Source: Phenylobacterium deserti (GTDB lineage: Bacteria > Pseudomonadota > Alphaproteobacteria > Caulobacterales > Caulobacteraceae). Taken from it: 64,000 nt of DNA. The DNA lies in the NCBI GenBank assembly GCA_945874825.1, contig CAMCIK010000007.1:1-64000 (forward strand), given 5' to 3'. The notes below the pieces were generated by a model. The model worked only from the letters and a program-made list of their open reading frames with translations. It was not told the origin of the DNA and did no database searches. A program made the translations under genes and the position numbers. Positions 18,809 through 30,151 of this stretch are shown here, one piece after another (positions within the stretch are counted from its first letter, which is position 1; the number at the start of each line of letters is the position of its first letter).

Positions 18809-19645
18809 ATGGAAATCACCGAACATATGCTGCGTACGGGCTCCCGGGGTTTCCGGGACGATCTGGCGCGAGCCATCGAGGACCTGCGGCGCTCCAGTCA
18901 GGGCCTCGGCCTGGCCTGGTCCCTGGCCTGGCACGACGTGGTCTCTCGGTATCGCGGATCCATCCTCGGGCCCTTCTGGATCACCCTGTCCATGGCCGTG
19001 ATGGTGCTGGGGATCGGCTTTCTCTACGCCGAGCTGCAGAACATCCCCCTAGCCACCACCCTACCCTTCGTGGCTCTGGGCATCGTCTTCTGGGGATTGA
19101 TCTCGCAGACCATCATCGAGGGGTGCGAGTCCTTCGTTCAGGCTTCCGGCATGCTGAGCCAAACCGCCCTGCCCATGCTGACCTTCGTCTGGCGGACCGT
19201 GTTGCGGAACCTGGCGGCCCTGCTGCACCACCTGGTGATCGTGGTGGCGGTGATCATCGGCTTCGGCCTCTGGCGGACCCTGAACCTGCCCCTGGCCCTG
19301 GCTGGCCTGGCCCTCGTCCTGATCAACATCTCCTGGATGTGCCTGCTGACCGCCATCATCTCGGCCCGGTTCCGGGACATCCCCCAGATCGTCATGTCGA
19401 TCATGCAGTTCTCGATGTTCATGACCCCGGTGTTCTGGCAGCCGGGCGAGCGGGTCGGGCTGATGGACGCCGTGCTGACCTGGAACCCCTTCTTCCACAT
19501 GCTGGACGCCATCCGGGCCCCACTGATGGGCCTGGCGCCGGAAGCCTCTACCTTCCCGGTGCTGATCGGCATGGCCCTGATCGGCTGGGCGGTCGCCTTC
19601 GGCCTCTTCACCGTCACCCGTCGCCGGATCGTGCATTACCTATGA
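18809..19645 (+). CDS. Polysaccharide ABC exporter permease (Wzm/ABC-2 type)
   Basis: SLAWHDVVSRYRGSILGPFWITLSMAVMVLGIGFLYAELQ...FMTPVFWQPGE, typical Wzm/KpsM-type signature. Confidence 0.92.
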   Translation: MEITEHMLRTGSRGFRDDLARAIEDLRRSSQGLGLAWSLAWHDVVSRYRGSILGPFWITLSMAVMVLGIGFLYAELQNIPLATTLPFVALGIVFWGLISQTIIEGCESFVQASGMLSQTALPMLTFVWRTVLRNLAALLHHLVIVVAVIIGFGLWRTLNLPLALAGLALVLINISWMCLLTAIISARFRDIPQIVMSIMQFSMFMTPVFWQPGERVGLMDAVLTWNPFFHMLDAIRAPLMGLAPEASTFPVLIGMALIGWAVAFGLFTVTRRRIVHYL

Positions 19646-20439
19646 GCCGCGGCGCCAAGCCCCCGACAGCGCCGCCCCGGCCGGACCAGGCCTTCATCAG
19701 CGTACGCGGCCTGACCCTGCGCTTTCCGGTCTATGGCTACGACGCCAAGTCCCTGAAGAAACACCTGGCGAGGGTGGCCGTGGGTGGTCAACTGGACCAG
19801 GCGCGGCACGGCTCGACCACCGTTACCGCCATCACCGGCCTGGACCTGGAGCTGAGGGCCGGCGACCGGCTGGGCCTGATCGGCCACAATGGCTCGGGCA
19901 AGACCACCCTCCTGCGGGCCCTGTCCGGCGCCTACGAACCCGATGAGGGGCAGATCGAGGTGCGGGGCAAGATCGCCCCCCTGCTGGACCTGTCCCTGGG
20001 GATTGACCCCACCGCCACGGGCCTGGAGAACATCCGCTTGCGTGGTCGCATCGCCGGCCTGTCCGCCCGGCAGGTCGATGAAAAGATGGACGAGATCGCC
20101 GCGTTCACGGGCCTGGGCCCCTTCCTGGCCATGCCGCTCAAGACCTACTCGTCGGGCATGCAGGCGCGACTGGCCTTCGCCGTGGCCACGGCCGTGGACG
20201 CCGACGTCCTCCTGAGGGACGAGTGGATCGCGGTGGGCGATGCCGACTTCCAGAAGATCGCCCACCAGCGCCTGCTGGGCCTTGTAGAGCGGGCAGGCAT
20301 ATTGGTCCTGGCCTCGCACGACCTCGACCTGATCCGGCTCTACTGCAACAAGGTGATGCGGATGGACACCGGGGTCGGGTCGGAGATGGTCTCCGTCAAG
20401 GCCCTGGACGAGCTCCTGGCGAGGCCGTCAGTTCGCTGA
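19642..20439 (+). CDS. Polysaccharide ABC exporter ATP-binding protein (Wzt-like, short form)
   Basis: MSRGAKPPTAPPRPDQAFISVRGLTLRFPVYGYDAKSLKKH; Walker A GHNGSGKTT, YSSGMQARLAFAVAT. 265 aa, no C-terminal carbohydrate-binding domain. ORF-track start at 18268 is spurious. Confidence 0.92.
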   Translation: MSRGAKPPTAPPRPDQAFISVRGLTLRFPVYGYDAKSLKKHLARVAVGGQLDQARHGSTTVTAITGLDLELRAGDRLGLIGHNGSGKTTLLRALSGAYEPDEGQIEVRGKIAPLLDLSLGIDPTATGLENIRLRGRIAGLSARQVDEKMDEIAAFTGLGPFLAMPLKTYSSGMQARLAFAVATAVDADVLLRDEWIAVGDADFQKIAHQRLLGLVERAGILVLASHDLDLIRLYCNKVMRMDTGVGSEMVSVKALDELLARPSVR

Positions 20440-22042
20440 ACTCAATGTCCTGGACGCTCGCGCCGCGGGCAGACCGGGACAGGGACAGGACCTCGCCGGT
20501 CTCGAAGGCCGAGACCAGGGCCGCCTCGTCCGCCAGGACCCTCCCGCCAAGCCCGGCTGAAAGCTGGGCGGCGATATTACCGCTGTCCGGTCCTGTCAGG
20601 ACGGCGGCACCGGCTGCGGCCGCTTCCAGGGCCGTGAAGCCGAAGGTCTCTGCGCAGAGGGACCAGGTCAGGGCGACATCGACCCCCGCGCGCGCCAGGG
20701 CGTCGCGCATGGCGTGGGGCGATGCGGCGCTGACCGAGGCCTCGACAAAGCCCATGCCGGCATAGCCTGCGCCCTGGGAGCCGAACTGCAGGAAGGCATA
20801 GCGCGGGTCGCCGGCGAAGCGCTGGACAAGGTCGCAGAAGACCTCCCAGCCCTTGTGCGGGACCGGTGCGCCGAGGAAGGCCACGCGCAGGACGCCGTCG
20901 GGTGCCGGAGATGCAGGGACGTTCTTGGCAGGCCCGCCGAGGGTGGCGTGGGGCAACACCCGGGCGGAGACGTCCCCGAGGCCCGAGGCCCGCTGCCAGT
21001 GGTCCAGGGCCACCTGCGAGGGCGACAGGACCGTCAGGTCGAAGGCCTCGAAGAGACGACGGTGGCCCCCAGCGTGGAGGGCCCGGCGCGGACCGTAGAG
21101 GCAGACCCCGCAGGCGGCGCTGTCGGCGGGCGGCGCGCCGCAGTCCGCCAGGTCGTCGCGCATGAGGTGGACCCCGGCGCAGAGGCTGGCGAAGTCATGC
21201 AGCCAGAAGACGCCCCGACCGAAACCGCCGGCGCGCAGGACCGCCTCGATGGCGGCGGGATCGTGCCCCAGAAGGCTGTGCAGGGCAAAGCTGCGACGTC
21301 CGTCTGCGGGCAGGACGGAGGCGAGGGCAGCGGCCAGGTCCTGCGCGCTCCAGACCCCCAAGGCCTCACCGTCCAGGGCCAGGCCCAGGGGACCGCCGCC
21401 GTCCTGGCGCAGGGTGGGCCAGGTGTCGACCGGATGGAGGTGCAGGCCGGTCACGCCCTGGCGGGCAAAGGCGGCGTGCTCGCGCTGGACGCAGAGCTGG
21501 AGGCCGCCGACATTACGGAAGGCGTCGTCATGGCTCACCGTCAGGTGGAGATCCGACAGGGCCGGGCCGAGGGCGGTGAGCCGCTGGACGAGGTCGTCCC
21601 GGGAGGCCGGCCGGACCCGCGGCCAGCGGGCAGCGGCGCGGTCGAGGCGGACCTGCAGGGGCTCCAGCAGGCCGGCGGCCCGGGCCGCACGGCCCACCTC
21701 CCGGCGGGGCAGGCGGCCCTCGGCCTTCCCCGCCTTCAGCCAGTGGAGGAAGGGGTTGATCCCGGCTTCGGCAATGTCGGGGTAGAGCTCGAGGTAGTCG
21801 CGGACGCTGAAGGCGGCGACGGGGTCGCGGCCCTCCCGCCAGCCGTGTCGCAGGAAGTGGTCGACGGGATCGGCGCCCGCGGCGACCAGGTCCGGATTCA
21901 TGGCCCGGTACCAGTCTGGATCCATAGCGTCGGCGACGAGGGCCTCGTCCGGGGTGCGAACGGCCGAGCGGGCGCGCGCCGCCAGTCCGGGCAGGCGGCC
22001 GAGAAGGTTTCGGGCGAAGGTTCGCAAGGGGCTGTCGGTCAC
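20396..22042 (-). CDS. Glycosyltransferase with N-terminal FDPxxY..EGRDP repeats, paralogue of 10678-12687
   Basis: Likely GTG start (VTDSPLRTFARNLLGRLPG); MDPDWYRAMNPDLVAAGADPVDHFLRHGWREGRDPVAAFSVRDYLELYPDIAEAG; GT region LHLTVSHDDAFRNVGGLQLCVQREHAAFARQGV. Confidence 0.82.
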   Translation of the reverse strand: MTDSPLRTFARNLLGRLPGLAARARSAVRTPDEALVADAMDPDWYRAMNPDLVAAGADPVDHFLRHGWREGRDPVAAFSVRDYLELYPDIAEAGINPFLHWLKAGKAEGRLPRREVGRAARAAGLLEPLQVRLDRAAARWPRVRPASRDDLVQRLTALGPALSDLHLTVSHDDAFRNVGGLQLCVQREHAAFARQGVTGLHLHPVDTWPTLRQDGGGPLGLALDGEALGVWSAQDLAAALASVLPADGRRSFALHSLLGHDPAAIEAVLRAGGFGRGVFWLHDFASLCAGVHLMRDDLADCGAPPADSAACGVCLYGPRRALHAGGHRRLFEAFDLTVLSPSQVALDHWQRASGLGDVSARVLPHATLGGPAKNVPASPAPDGVLRVAFLGAPVPHKGWEVFCDLVQRFAGDPRYAFLQFGSQGAGYAGMGFVEASVSAASPHAMRDALARAGVDVALTWSLCAETFGFTALEAAAAGAAVLTGPDSGNIAAQLSAGLGGRVLADEAALVSAFETGEVLSLSRSARGASVQDIEFSELTASPGARPGP

Positions 22043-22127
22043 GCCGGTCTCCGCCTCCAGACCTAGAACCCTTCGGCGACGACGGGAAGGGGTCGCCGGA
22101 GGGCGCGAGGCGGCTGTAGAAGGAGGC

Positions 22128-24113
22128 ATGGCCTCCGCCCCGCCGCCCCGACCGAAAGCCGAACCCGCCGCCGCCCTGCGCCGGCTGGCCGCCCGGGCCC
22201 TGGGAGTGGTGCGGTCGGTCCCGGTCCTGCACAGGCCGGTGCACGCCCTGGCCGAGCGCATCGCCCGGCATCCGGCTGGCGCGCGACTGATCCGCAGTGT
22301 GCTGGAGCCCCATGCCCTGGACCCTGCCGCCTACGCCCGGTGGATCGCCCGCTGCGATAGGCTGACACCGGCGGACCTGGCGGCGGCCCGGGACCTGGCC
22401 GACCAGCTGGCGGCGAAGGGGCCGTTGATCTCCGTGGTGATCCCGGTCTTCGACCCTGACCCCGCGTACCTGGAGGCTGCCATTGCCTCTGTGCGGGCCC
22501 AGCTGTGGCCGAAGTGGGAGCTGTGCCTGGCCGACGACGCCTCGCCGGGCGGGGCGACCTGGGCGCGGCTGCAGGCCGCTGCGGCCGCAGACCCGCGGGT
22601 CCGTATTGTCCGGCGCGGGACCAACGGCCACATAAGTGCGGCGACCAACTCAGCCCTGGCCCTGGCGAGCGGGGACTTCATCGCCTTCATGGACCAGGAC
22701 GACCTGATCCCGCCCCACGCCCTTCTGGAGGTGGCGGCGGAACTGGTACGCCACCCGGAAACGGACCTGATCTACACCGACGAGGACAAGATCGACGGGC
22801 GGGGGCGGCGGGTCGAGCCGCACTTCAAGACCGGCTGGGACCCCGAGATCCTGCTGTCGCAGAACATGGCCAGCCACCTGACGGTGATCCGCCGTAGCCG
22901 GGTGCTCGAGGCCGGCGGCCTGCGCGAGGGACTGGAGGGTGCCCAGGACTGGGACCTGGTGCTGCGGGTCGCGCGGGCGGCGGGGCCGGAGCGCATCCGG
23001 CATGTCCCGGCCGTGCTCTACCATTGGCGGCAGGCGGGGCGGGCGTCCTTCTCGGAAACGGCCATGGCCCGGTGCCGGGCGGCGGCGGCACGGGCCGTGA
23101 ACGACCACCTGGCGGCGACGGGCCAGGCGGCCACCGCGCGGGCGGTGGAGGGTGGCCCGGCCTGGCTGGAGATCACCCGCAACCTGCCCGGCCCGGCCCC
23201 GAAGGTCTCGATCATCGTGCCGACCCGGGACCGGGCGGACCTCCTGGAGGCCTGCACCCGGGGGGTGCTGGAGGCCACCGACTGGCCCGACCTGGAGCTG
23301 CTGGTCGTGGACAACGACAGCGCCGAACCGGCGACAAAGGCCCTGTTTGCGCAACTGGCCGGGGACCCGAGGGTGAGGATCCTGCCCGCGCCCGGGCCCT
23401 TCAACTATTCGGCGATCAACAATGCGGCCGTGAAGGCAGCGACGGGGGACCTGCTGGTCTTCCTGAACAACGACGTGGAGGTCCGCGATGCCGGCTGGCT
23501 GAAGGCCCTGGCGGCCCAGGCCCTGCGGCCGGAGGTGGGCGCGGCGGGTGCGATGCTACGCTTCCCGGACGGCCGGGTGCAGCATGCGGGCGTCGCCCTG
23601 GGGATTGGCGCCGGCGGCGTGGCGGGGGCCCTGGGGGGGGGGGCGGGCCCCCGGGACCCGGGGCCTTCCAACCGGTTGAGGACGGCGCGGTGCGTCTCGG
23701 CGTCGACAGCGGCCTGCCTGGCCATACGCCGGTCCGTCTTCGAGGCGGTGGGGGGCTTCGACGCGGAGCACCTGGCGGTGGCGTTCAACGACATCGACCT
23801 GTGCCTGAAGGTCGGTGCCCTGGGCCTGCAGTTGATCTGGACCCCCGGAGCCGACCTGATCCACCAGGAGTCCGCCTCCCGGGGCTCGGACCTGGAGGCG
23901 CGCCACGCCGAACGCTTCGCCCGGGAGGCCGCCTGGATGCGCCAACGCTGGGGCCAGGCCCTGGACGCCGACCCCTTCTACGGCCTGAACCTGGACCTGT
24001 CGGGGGGCGACTGGCGGCCCGCCGACCCGCCCCGGCGGCCCCGCCCCTGGGCCTTGCCCCCGGAGGCCTGGGAGGCCAAAGTCACGCCTCGAGACAAGGA
24101 CAAAACCCCATGA
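22128..24113 (+). CDS. GT2-family glycosyltransferase (rhamnosyltransferase-like, two GT-A domains)
   Basis: ATG after aggagg; ISVVIPVFDPDPAYLEAAIASVRAQ...YTDEDKIDGRGRRVEPHFKTGWDPEILLSQN; second domain VSIIVPTRDRADLLEACTRG...FLNNDVEV. Confidence 0.9.
   Translation: MASAPPPRPKAEPAAALRRLAARALGVVRSVPVLHRPVHALAERIARHPAGARLIRSVLEPHALDPAAYARWIARCDRLTPADLAAARDLADQLAAKGPLISVVIPVFDPDPAYLEAAIASVRAQLWPKWELCLADDASPGGATWARLQAAAAADPRVRIVRRGTNGHISAATNSALALASGDFIAFMDQDDLIPPHALLEVAAELVRHPETDLIYTDEDKIDGRGRRVEPHFKTGWDPEILLSQNMASHLTVIRRSRVLEAGGLREGLEGAQDWDLVLRVARAAGPERIRHVPAVLYHWRQAGRASFSETAMARCRAAAARAVNDHLAATGQAATARAVEGGPAWLEITRNLPGPAPKVSIIVPTRDRADLLEACTRGVLEATDWPDLELLVVDNDSAEPATKALFAQLAGDPRVRILPAPGPFNYSAINNAAVKAATGDLLVFLNNDVEVRDAGWLKALAAQALRPEVGAAGAMLRFPDGRVQHAGVALGIGAGGVAGALGGGAGPRDPGPSNRLRTARCVSASTAACLAIRRSVFEAVGGFDAEHLAVAFNDIDLCLKVGALGLQLIWTPGADLIHQESASRGSDLEARHAERFAREAAWMRQRWGQALDADPFYGLNLDLSGGDWRPADPPRRPRPWALPPEAWEAKVTPRDKDKTP
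23633..23643 (+). repeat. Homopolymeric G11 tract inside glycosyltransferase CDS
   Basis: ...gccctGGGGGGGGGGGcgggccc... spanning 23633-23643. Confidence 0.95.
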
Positions 24114-25384
24114 TGCGCGCGCCCCAACGGAGACGGACGACCCTGGCCCTGGCCCTCCTGGCGGCGGGCGCGACCGCCCTGCCCGCCCTGGCGGCCCCGC
24201 GGAAGGACGAGGCGCTCTGGAAGGCCGCCGAGGCGGCGCGACCCGAGCAGCTGAAGCTGCTGGAGACCCTGGTCAACATCGACTCCGGCACTGGCGACGT
24301 GGAGGGCGGCCGCAAGGTCCTGAACATACTGGCGCCACGGCTGGAAGCCCTGGGCGCCAAGGTCGAGCGCGTGCCCGCCGAGATCCCCGGCCTGCCGGAC
24401 AACCTCGTCGCCACCCTAAAGGGGACGGGCAAGGCAAAGATCCTGATGATCGGCCATATCGACACCGTCTTTGAGCCTGGCACAGCGGCGAAATGGCCCT
24501 ATTCCGCCAACGGCGACCGGGCCACCGGTCCTGGCGTCGGCGACGAGAAGGGCGGGGTCATTCAGGCCGTCGTGGCCCTAGAGATCCTGACCGCCCGGGG
24601 CTTTCGCAGCTACGACACCATCACCCTCCTGCTGGAGACCAGCGAGGAGCGCGGGTCCCCCGGGACCCGGGCCCTGATCGACCGGCTGGTGAAGAGCCAC
24701 GAGGTGGAGTTGAACCTTGAGCCCGGCGACGCCCCGGACAAGATCACCGTCTGGCGCAAGGGCAGCTCGACCTTCAACATCGACGTGAAGGGCCGCCCCG
24801 CCCACGCGGGGGTCGCCCCTCAGGACGGCCGCAACGCCGCCACCGAGCTGGTCCACCAGCTCGCCGCCGTGGAGACCCTGCCCAAGTCCGGCGACGGCCT
24901 GACCGCCAACCTGACCATCATCCAGGCGGGAAGCCGCTACAACATCATCCCCGAGAACGCCCGGGCGCAGGTCAATGTGCGAGTCCGCGACAAGGCCGAC
25001 CTTGACCGGGTCCAGGCCGTCTTCGAGGAGAGCGCCCGCAACACCACAGTGCCGGACACCAAGGTCACAGTGAGCCGGGAGAACTCCTTCCCACCCCTGC
25101 CAAGTAACCCTCACACTGACGCCCTCGCCGAGCGGGCCAAGGGGATCTATGCCGAGCTGGGCCGGGAACTGGGCACTGGCGGCAATGGGGGCGCCTCGGA
25201 ATCAGCACTGGCGCATGAGGCAGGAACCCCCGCGCTGGACGGACTGGGGCCGGTTGGCGGTGACTTTCACACCGACAAGGAATGGATCGACCTGACGACA
25301 ATCACGCCGCGCACCTACCTGCTGATGCGGATGATCCAGGACGTCGCTGCCCGGCCACCGAAACGCTTCACGCCCGCCGGCTGA
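24110..25384 (+). CDS. M20-family metallopeptidase (glutamate carboxypeptidase-like) with signal peptide
   Basis: MMRAPQRRRTTLALALLAAGATALPALAAP signal; KILMIGHIDTVFEPGTAAKWPY...GPGVGDEKGGV...LETSEERGSPGTR metal-site motifs. Confidence 0.9.
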   Translation: MMRAPQRRRTTLALALLAAGATALPALAAPRKDEALWKAAEAARPEQLKLLETLVNIDSGTGDVEGGRKVLNILAPRLEALGAKVERVPAEIPGLPDNLVATLKGTGKAKILMIGHIDTVFEPGTAAKWPYSANGDRATGPGVGDEKGGVIQAVVALEILTARGFRSYDTITLLLETSEERGSPGTRALIDRLVKSHEVELNLEPGDAPDKITVWRKGSSTFNIDVKGRPAHAGVAPQDGRNAATELVHQLAAVETLPKSGDGLTANLTIIQAGSRYNIIPENARAQVNVRVRDKADLDRVQAVFEESARNTTVPDTKVTVSRENSFPPLPSNPHTDALAERAKGIYAELGRELGTGGNGGASESALAHEAGTPALDGLGPVGGDFHTDKEWIDLTTITPRTYLLMRMIQDVAARPPKRFTPAG

Positions 25385-26030
25385 CCGAAGACCCGTAGCG
25401 CAGGCGGCCCAGCCCTTCGACGAGGCGTCGGAGGGGTGCGCCGGGGTCGCGGCCCGCCTTCCAGGCTTCGAAACTCATGACGTTGGCGATCCGGGCGTCG
25501 AGGAAGGCATCCGACTCCGACTCGCCCGACCGGAGGCGGATGGCGAGGGCCGGGACCAGGATCCCGGCCAGTATGGCCCGCTTGGAGTAGTGATTTTCGT
25601 CCGCGGCGACATCCCCCGCCCATCGCCAAAGGGCGTCGGCGCTCTCCCAGGCCAGGGACAGGCCCAGGCCAGCGTTGGGGGGCAGTGCAAGCCAGCCCGA
25701 CCAGCGCCGGACGGCGGGCGCGTCGGCCGCGGCGGCCTCGATGCGCGCCTTGAGGGCCGAGCGGATTCGCTGGCGGATCTTGAGCCCTGCCGGGTCCGGG
25801 AGCGCAGCGATGGCCGCCGCGTCATGCCGGCGCGAAAGGAGGGCCGCCAGGTCAGCGGGCCCCCGGGGCAGGATCAGTTCGGCTTCGCCGGTGCTGAATC
25901 CAGCGTCGGCACCCGCGGCCGCGGCCATGGCGGAGGTCCAGCCCATGTCCGGCGCCCGCACCAGGGCGGCGTCGAGCGCGGCCTGCTCAGCGCGCTTTAG
26001 CCAGGCCTCGGGATCGTCGTTTGTGTCCAT
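25368..26030 (-). CDS. COQ9 family protein
   Basis: GFSTGEAELILPRGPADL...RWSGWLALPPNAGLGLSLAWESADALWRWAGDVAADENHYSKRAILAGIL, typical COQ9-family text. Confidence 0.87.
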   Translation of the reverse strand: MDTNDDPEAWLKRAEQAALDAALVRAPDMGWTSAMAAAAGADAGFSTGEAELILPRGPADLAALLSRRHDAAAIAALPDPAGLKIRQRIRSALKARIEAAAADAPAVRRWSGWLALPPNAGLGLSLAWESADALWRWAGDVAADENHYSKRAILAGILVPALAIRLRSGESESDAFLDARIANVMSFEAWKAGRDPGAPLRRLVEGLGRLRYGSSVSRRA

Positions 26031-26191
26031 GGAAGGAGTATAGACGGAATTGCCGGACCTGTCCGGCGTGGACAGGACATTTCCGGTCTGCTATTGCCCG
26101 CCCCCTGTCCAGACGGGAGACCGTCGGGATCAGAAAGCTATTGTCCGTTCGCCGCTGAAGCCTCGCTAGAGGCGACGCCGAGCGGGAACGG

Positions 26192-26443
26192 GTGACAGGA
26201 GAGAGACCTCTGGTTCAGATTTTCGTCCGCGACAACAACGTCGACCAGGCCCTCAAGGCGCTGAAGAAGAAGATGCAGCGCGAAGGCTCGTTCCGCGAGA
26301 TGAAGCGCCATGTGCACTACGAGAAGCCCTCGGAGAAGCGCGCCCGCCAACAGGCCGAGGCCGTTCGCCGGGCCCGTAAGCTCGCCCGCAAGCGCGCCCA
26401 GCGCGAAGGCCTGATCCCCGCGCCGAAGAAGCCGGCACGCTAG
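26192..26443 (+). CDS. rpsU: 30S ribosomal protein S21
   Basis: [66 protein letters not shown]; exact start uncertain. Confidence 0.97.
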   Translation: MTGERPLVQIFVRDNNVDQALKALKKKMQREGSFREMKRHVHYEKPSEKRARQQAEAVRRARKLARKRAQREGLIPAPKKPAR

Positions 26444-26483
26444 GCCGCGGCCAGGCGCCTGATTTCAGGACGGCAGACAGGGG

Positions 26484-26509
26484 CCGTGCGCACGCCGCAC
26501 GGTCTTTTT
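26484..26509 (+). terminator. Rho-independent terminator after rpsU
   Basis: CCGTGCG-cacgc-CGCACGG followed by TCTTTTT. Confidence 0.8.
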
Positions 26510-26603
26510 GCTGTCCAGCCCCCCTCTCTCTTCCGAAGCGCTGGAGATTTCCGGCCTGGGCACCTATCTTGTGGGGGAACTGGACCCAACCTCTTCGGAT
26601 CGG

Positions 26604-28492
<1,889 letters not shown>

Positions 28493-28496
<4 letters not shown>

Positions 28497-29335
28497 GCGG
28501 AGGCGCGGGCGCACGCCGCCCGCCCCTCGTCATGGGGGTGGTGAACGTCACCCCCGACAGCTTCTCCGACGGCGGACGCCTGGAGGGCGTCGAGGGTGCG
28601 GTCGCCCACGGCCTGGCCCTGGACCGGGCAGGGGCGGACATCCTGGACATCGGCGGCGAGTCCACGCGTCCGGGCGCCCGGCCCGTGAACGCCGAGGACG
28701 AGGCCGGCCGGGTCCTGCCGGTGATCCGCACCCTTCGCCCCCTCACCCCGCGCCGCATATCGATCGACACCTGCAAGCCAGAGGTTGCCCGGGGGGCGAT
28801 GGAGGCCGGTGCGGACATCTGGAACGACGTCACCGCTCTGGCCGCGCCCGGCGCGGCGGACCTGGCGGCGGAACTCGGCTGCGAGGTCGTGCTGATGCAC
28901 ATGCAGGGCGAGCCCCGCACCATGCAGGCAGCCCCGCAGTACGAGGACGTCCTGGCTGAAGTCTGCGCCTTCCTGGAAGCCCGGGCCGGAGCGGCCCTGG
29001 CCGCAGGCGTGGCGCGGGAGAAGATCTGGCTGGATCCCGGAATCGGCTTCGGCAAGACCGTGGCCCACAACCTGGCCCTGCTGGCGGGGCTGCAGCGGAT
29101 CGTGGCCCTCGGCTTCCCGGTCCTTCTCGGTGCCAGCCGCAAGCGTTTCATCGCCGCCGTTGGCGCGGGCGGAATGCTGGCGTCGGACCGCCTGGGCGGT
29201 TCGCTTGCTGCGGCCCTGGCCGGGGCCCGGGCGGGCGTGGCGGCAGTGCGGGTCCACGACGTGGCCGAGACCGTCCAGGCGCTGAGGGTCCAGGCGGCGA
29301 TCCTGGGGGACGGCGAGGTCAGCCCCGCCCGATGA
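28493..29335 (+). CDS. folP: Dihydropteroate synthase
   Basis: [22 protein letters not shown]...[14 protein letters not shown] start overlapping the ftsH stop. Confidence 0.96.
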
Positions 29336-30086
29336 AGGGCATGGCCGTAGCCATGACGGTCATGAACTGGACGTTGGCCGCCAGGGGCAGGCCAGCCATG
29401 TAGGCCACCGCCTCACCGACCGCCGTGACATCCATGGTGGGCTCGGCCGCCAGGCTTCCGTCCGCCTGCAGGACGCCACGGGACATCCGGGCGGTCATCT
29501 CGGTCGCGGCGTTTCCGATGTCGATCTGGCCGCAGGCGATGTTGTAGGCGCGGCCGTCGAGGCTGGCCTGGCGGGTCAGGCCGGTCATGGCGTGCTTGGT
29601 GGCGGTATAGGCGACGGACCGGGGCCGCGGGACCTGGGCGGAGATGGAACCGTTGTTGATGATCCGGCCGCCCTGTGGGGACTGGGCCTTCATGCAGCGG
29701 AAGGCGGCCTGGATGCAGAAGAAGGCACCGGTCAGGTTGACGTCGACCACACGACGCCAGTCCTCCACGGAGAGGTCCTCGAGGGGCACCGGCGGCGCGC
29801 CCGTTCCGGCGTTGTTGAACACCAGGTCCACCCGGCCGAACCGGTCCGTCGCCGCCGCGAACAGGCCCGCCACCTGGTCCGGATCTGCGACGTCGGCCGG
29901 ATGGGCCAGGCCCCGGGCCGGCCCACCGCAGAGTTCGAGGGTCTCGAGGAGGGGCTCGGCCCGCCGGCCGGCCAGCACGAGGTTCCAGCCCCGGGCGGCA
30001 AGGGCGAGGGCCGCGGCACGGCCGATGCCGGAACCCGCACCGGTGAGAATAGCGACGGCGGGCGGCAAGGAGGGCTGTTCGGTCAT
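29319..30086 (-). CDS. SDR family oxidoreductase
   Basis: [38 protein letters not shown]. Confidence 0.93.
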   Translation of the reverse strand: MTEQPSLPPAVAILTGAGSGIGRAAALALAARGWNLVLAGRRAEPLLETLELCGGPARGLAHPADVADPDQVAGLFAAATDRFGRVDLVFNNAGTGAPPVPLEDLSVEDWRRVVDVNLTGAFFCIQAAFRCMKAQSPQGGRIINNGSISAQVPRPRSVAYTATKHAMTGLTRQASLDGRAYNIACGQIDIGNAATEMTARMSRGVLQADGSLAAEPTMDVTAVGEAVAYMAGLPLAANVQFMTVMATAMPFIGRG

Positions 30087-30151
30087 GTCCCCAGACTAGT
30101 CCGCTCCCGCAGGGCCGTGCAATTGCGCCCAGGCCGGGTTAAGTCCGGATC

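Noticed and set aside
18268-20439. 723-aa ORF as one protein
   Set aside because: Residues before 19642 are out-of-frame with the lipoprotein, EamA and Wzm genes; only the part from 19642 is the Wzt-like ATPase.
23024-25384. 786-aa ORF as a single peptidase
   Set aside because: The first ~360 residues are a shadow frame of the glycosyltransferase; the signal peptide and M20 domain start at 24110.
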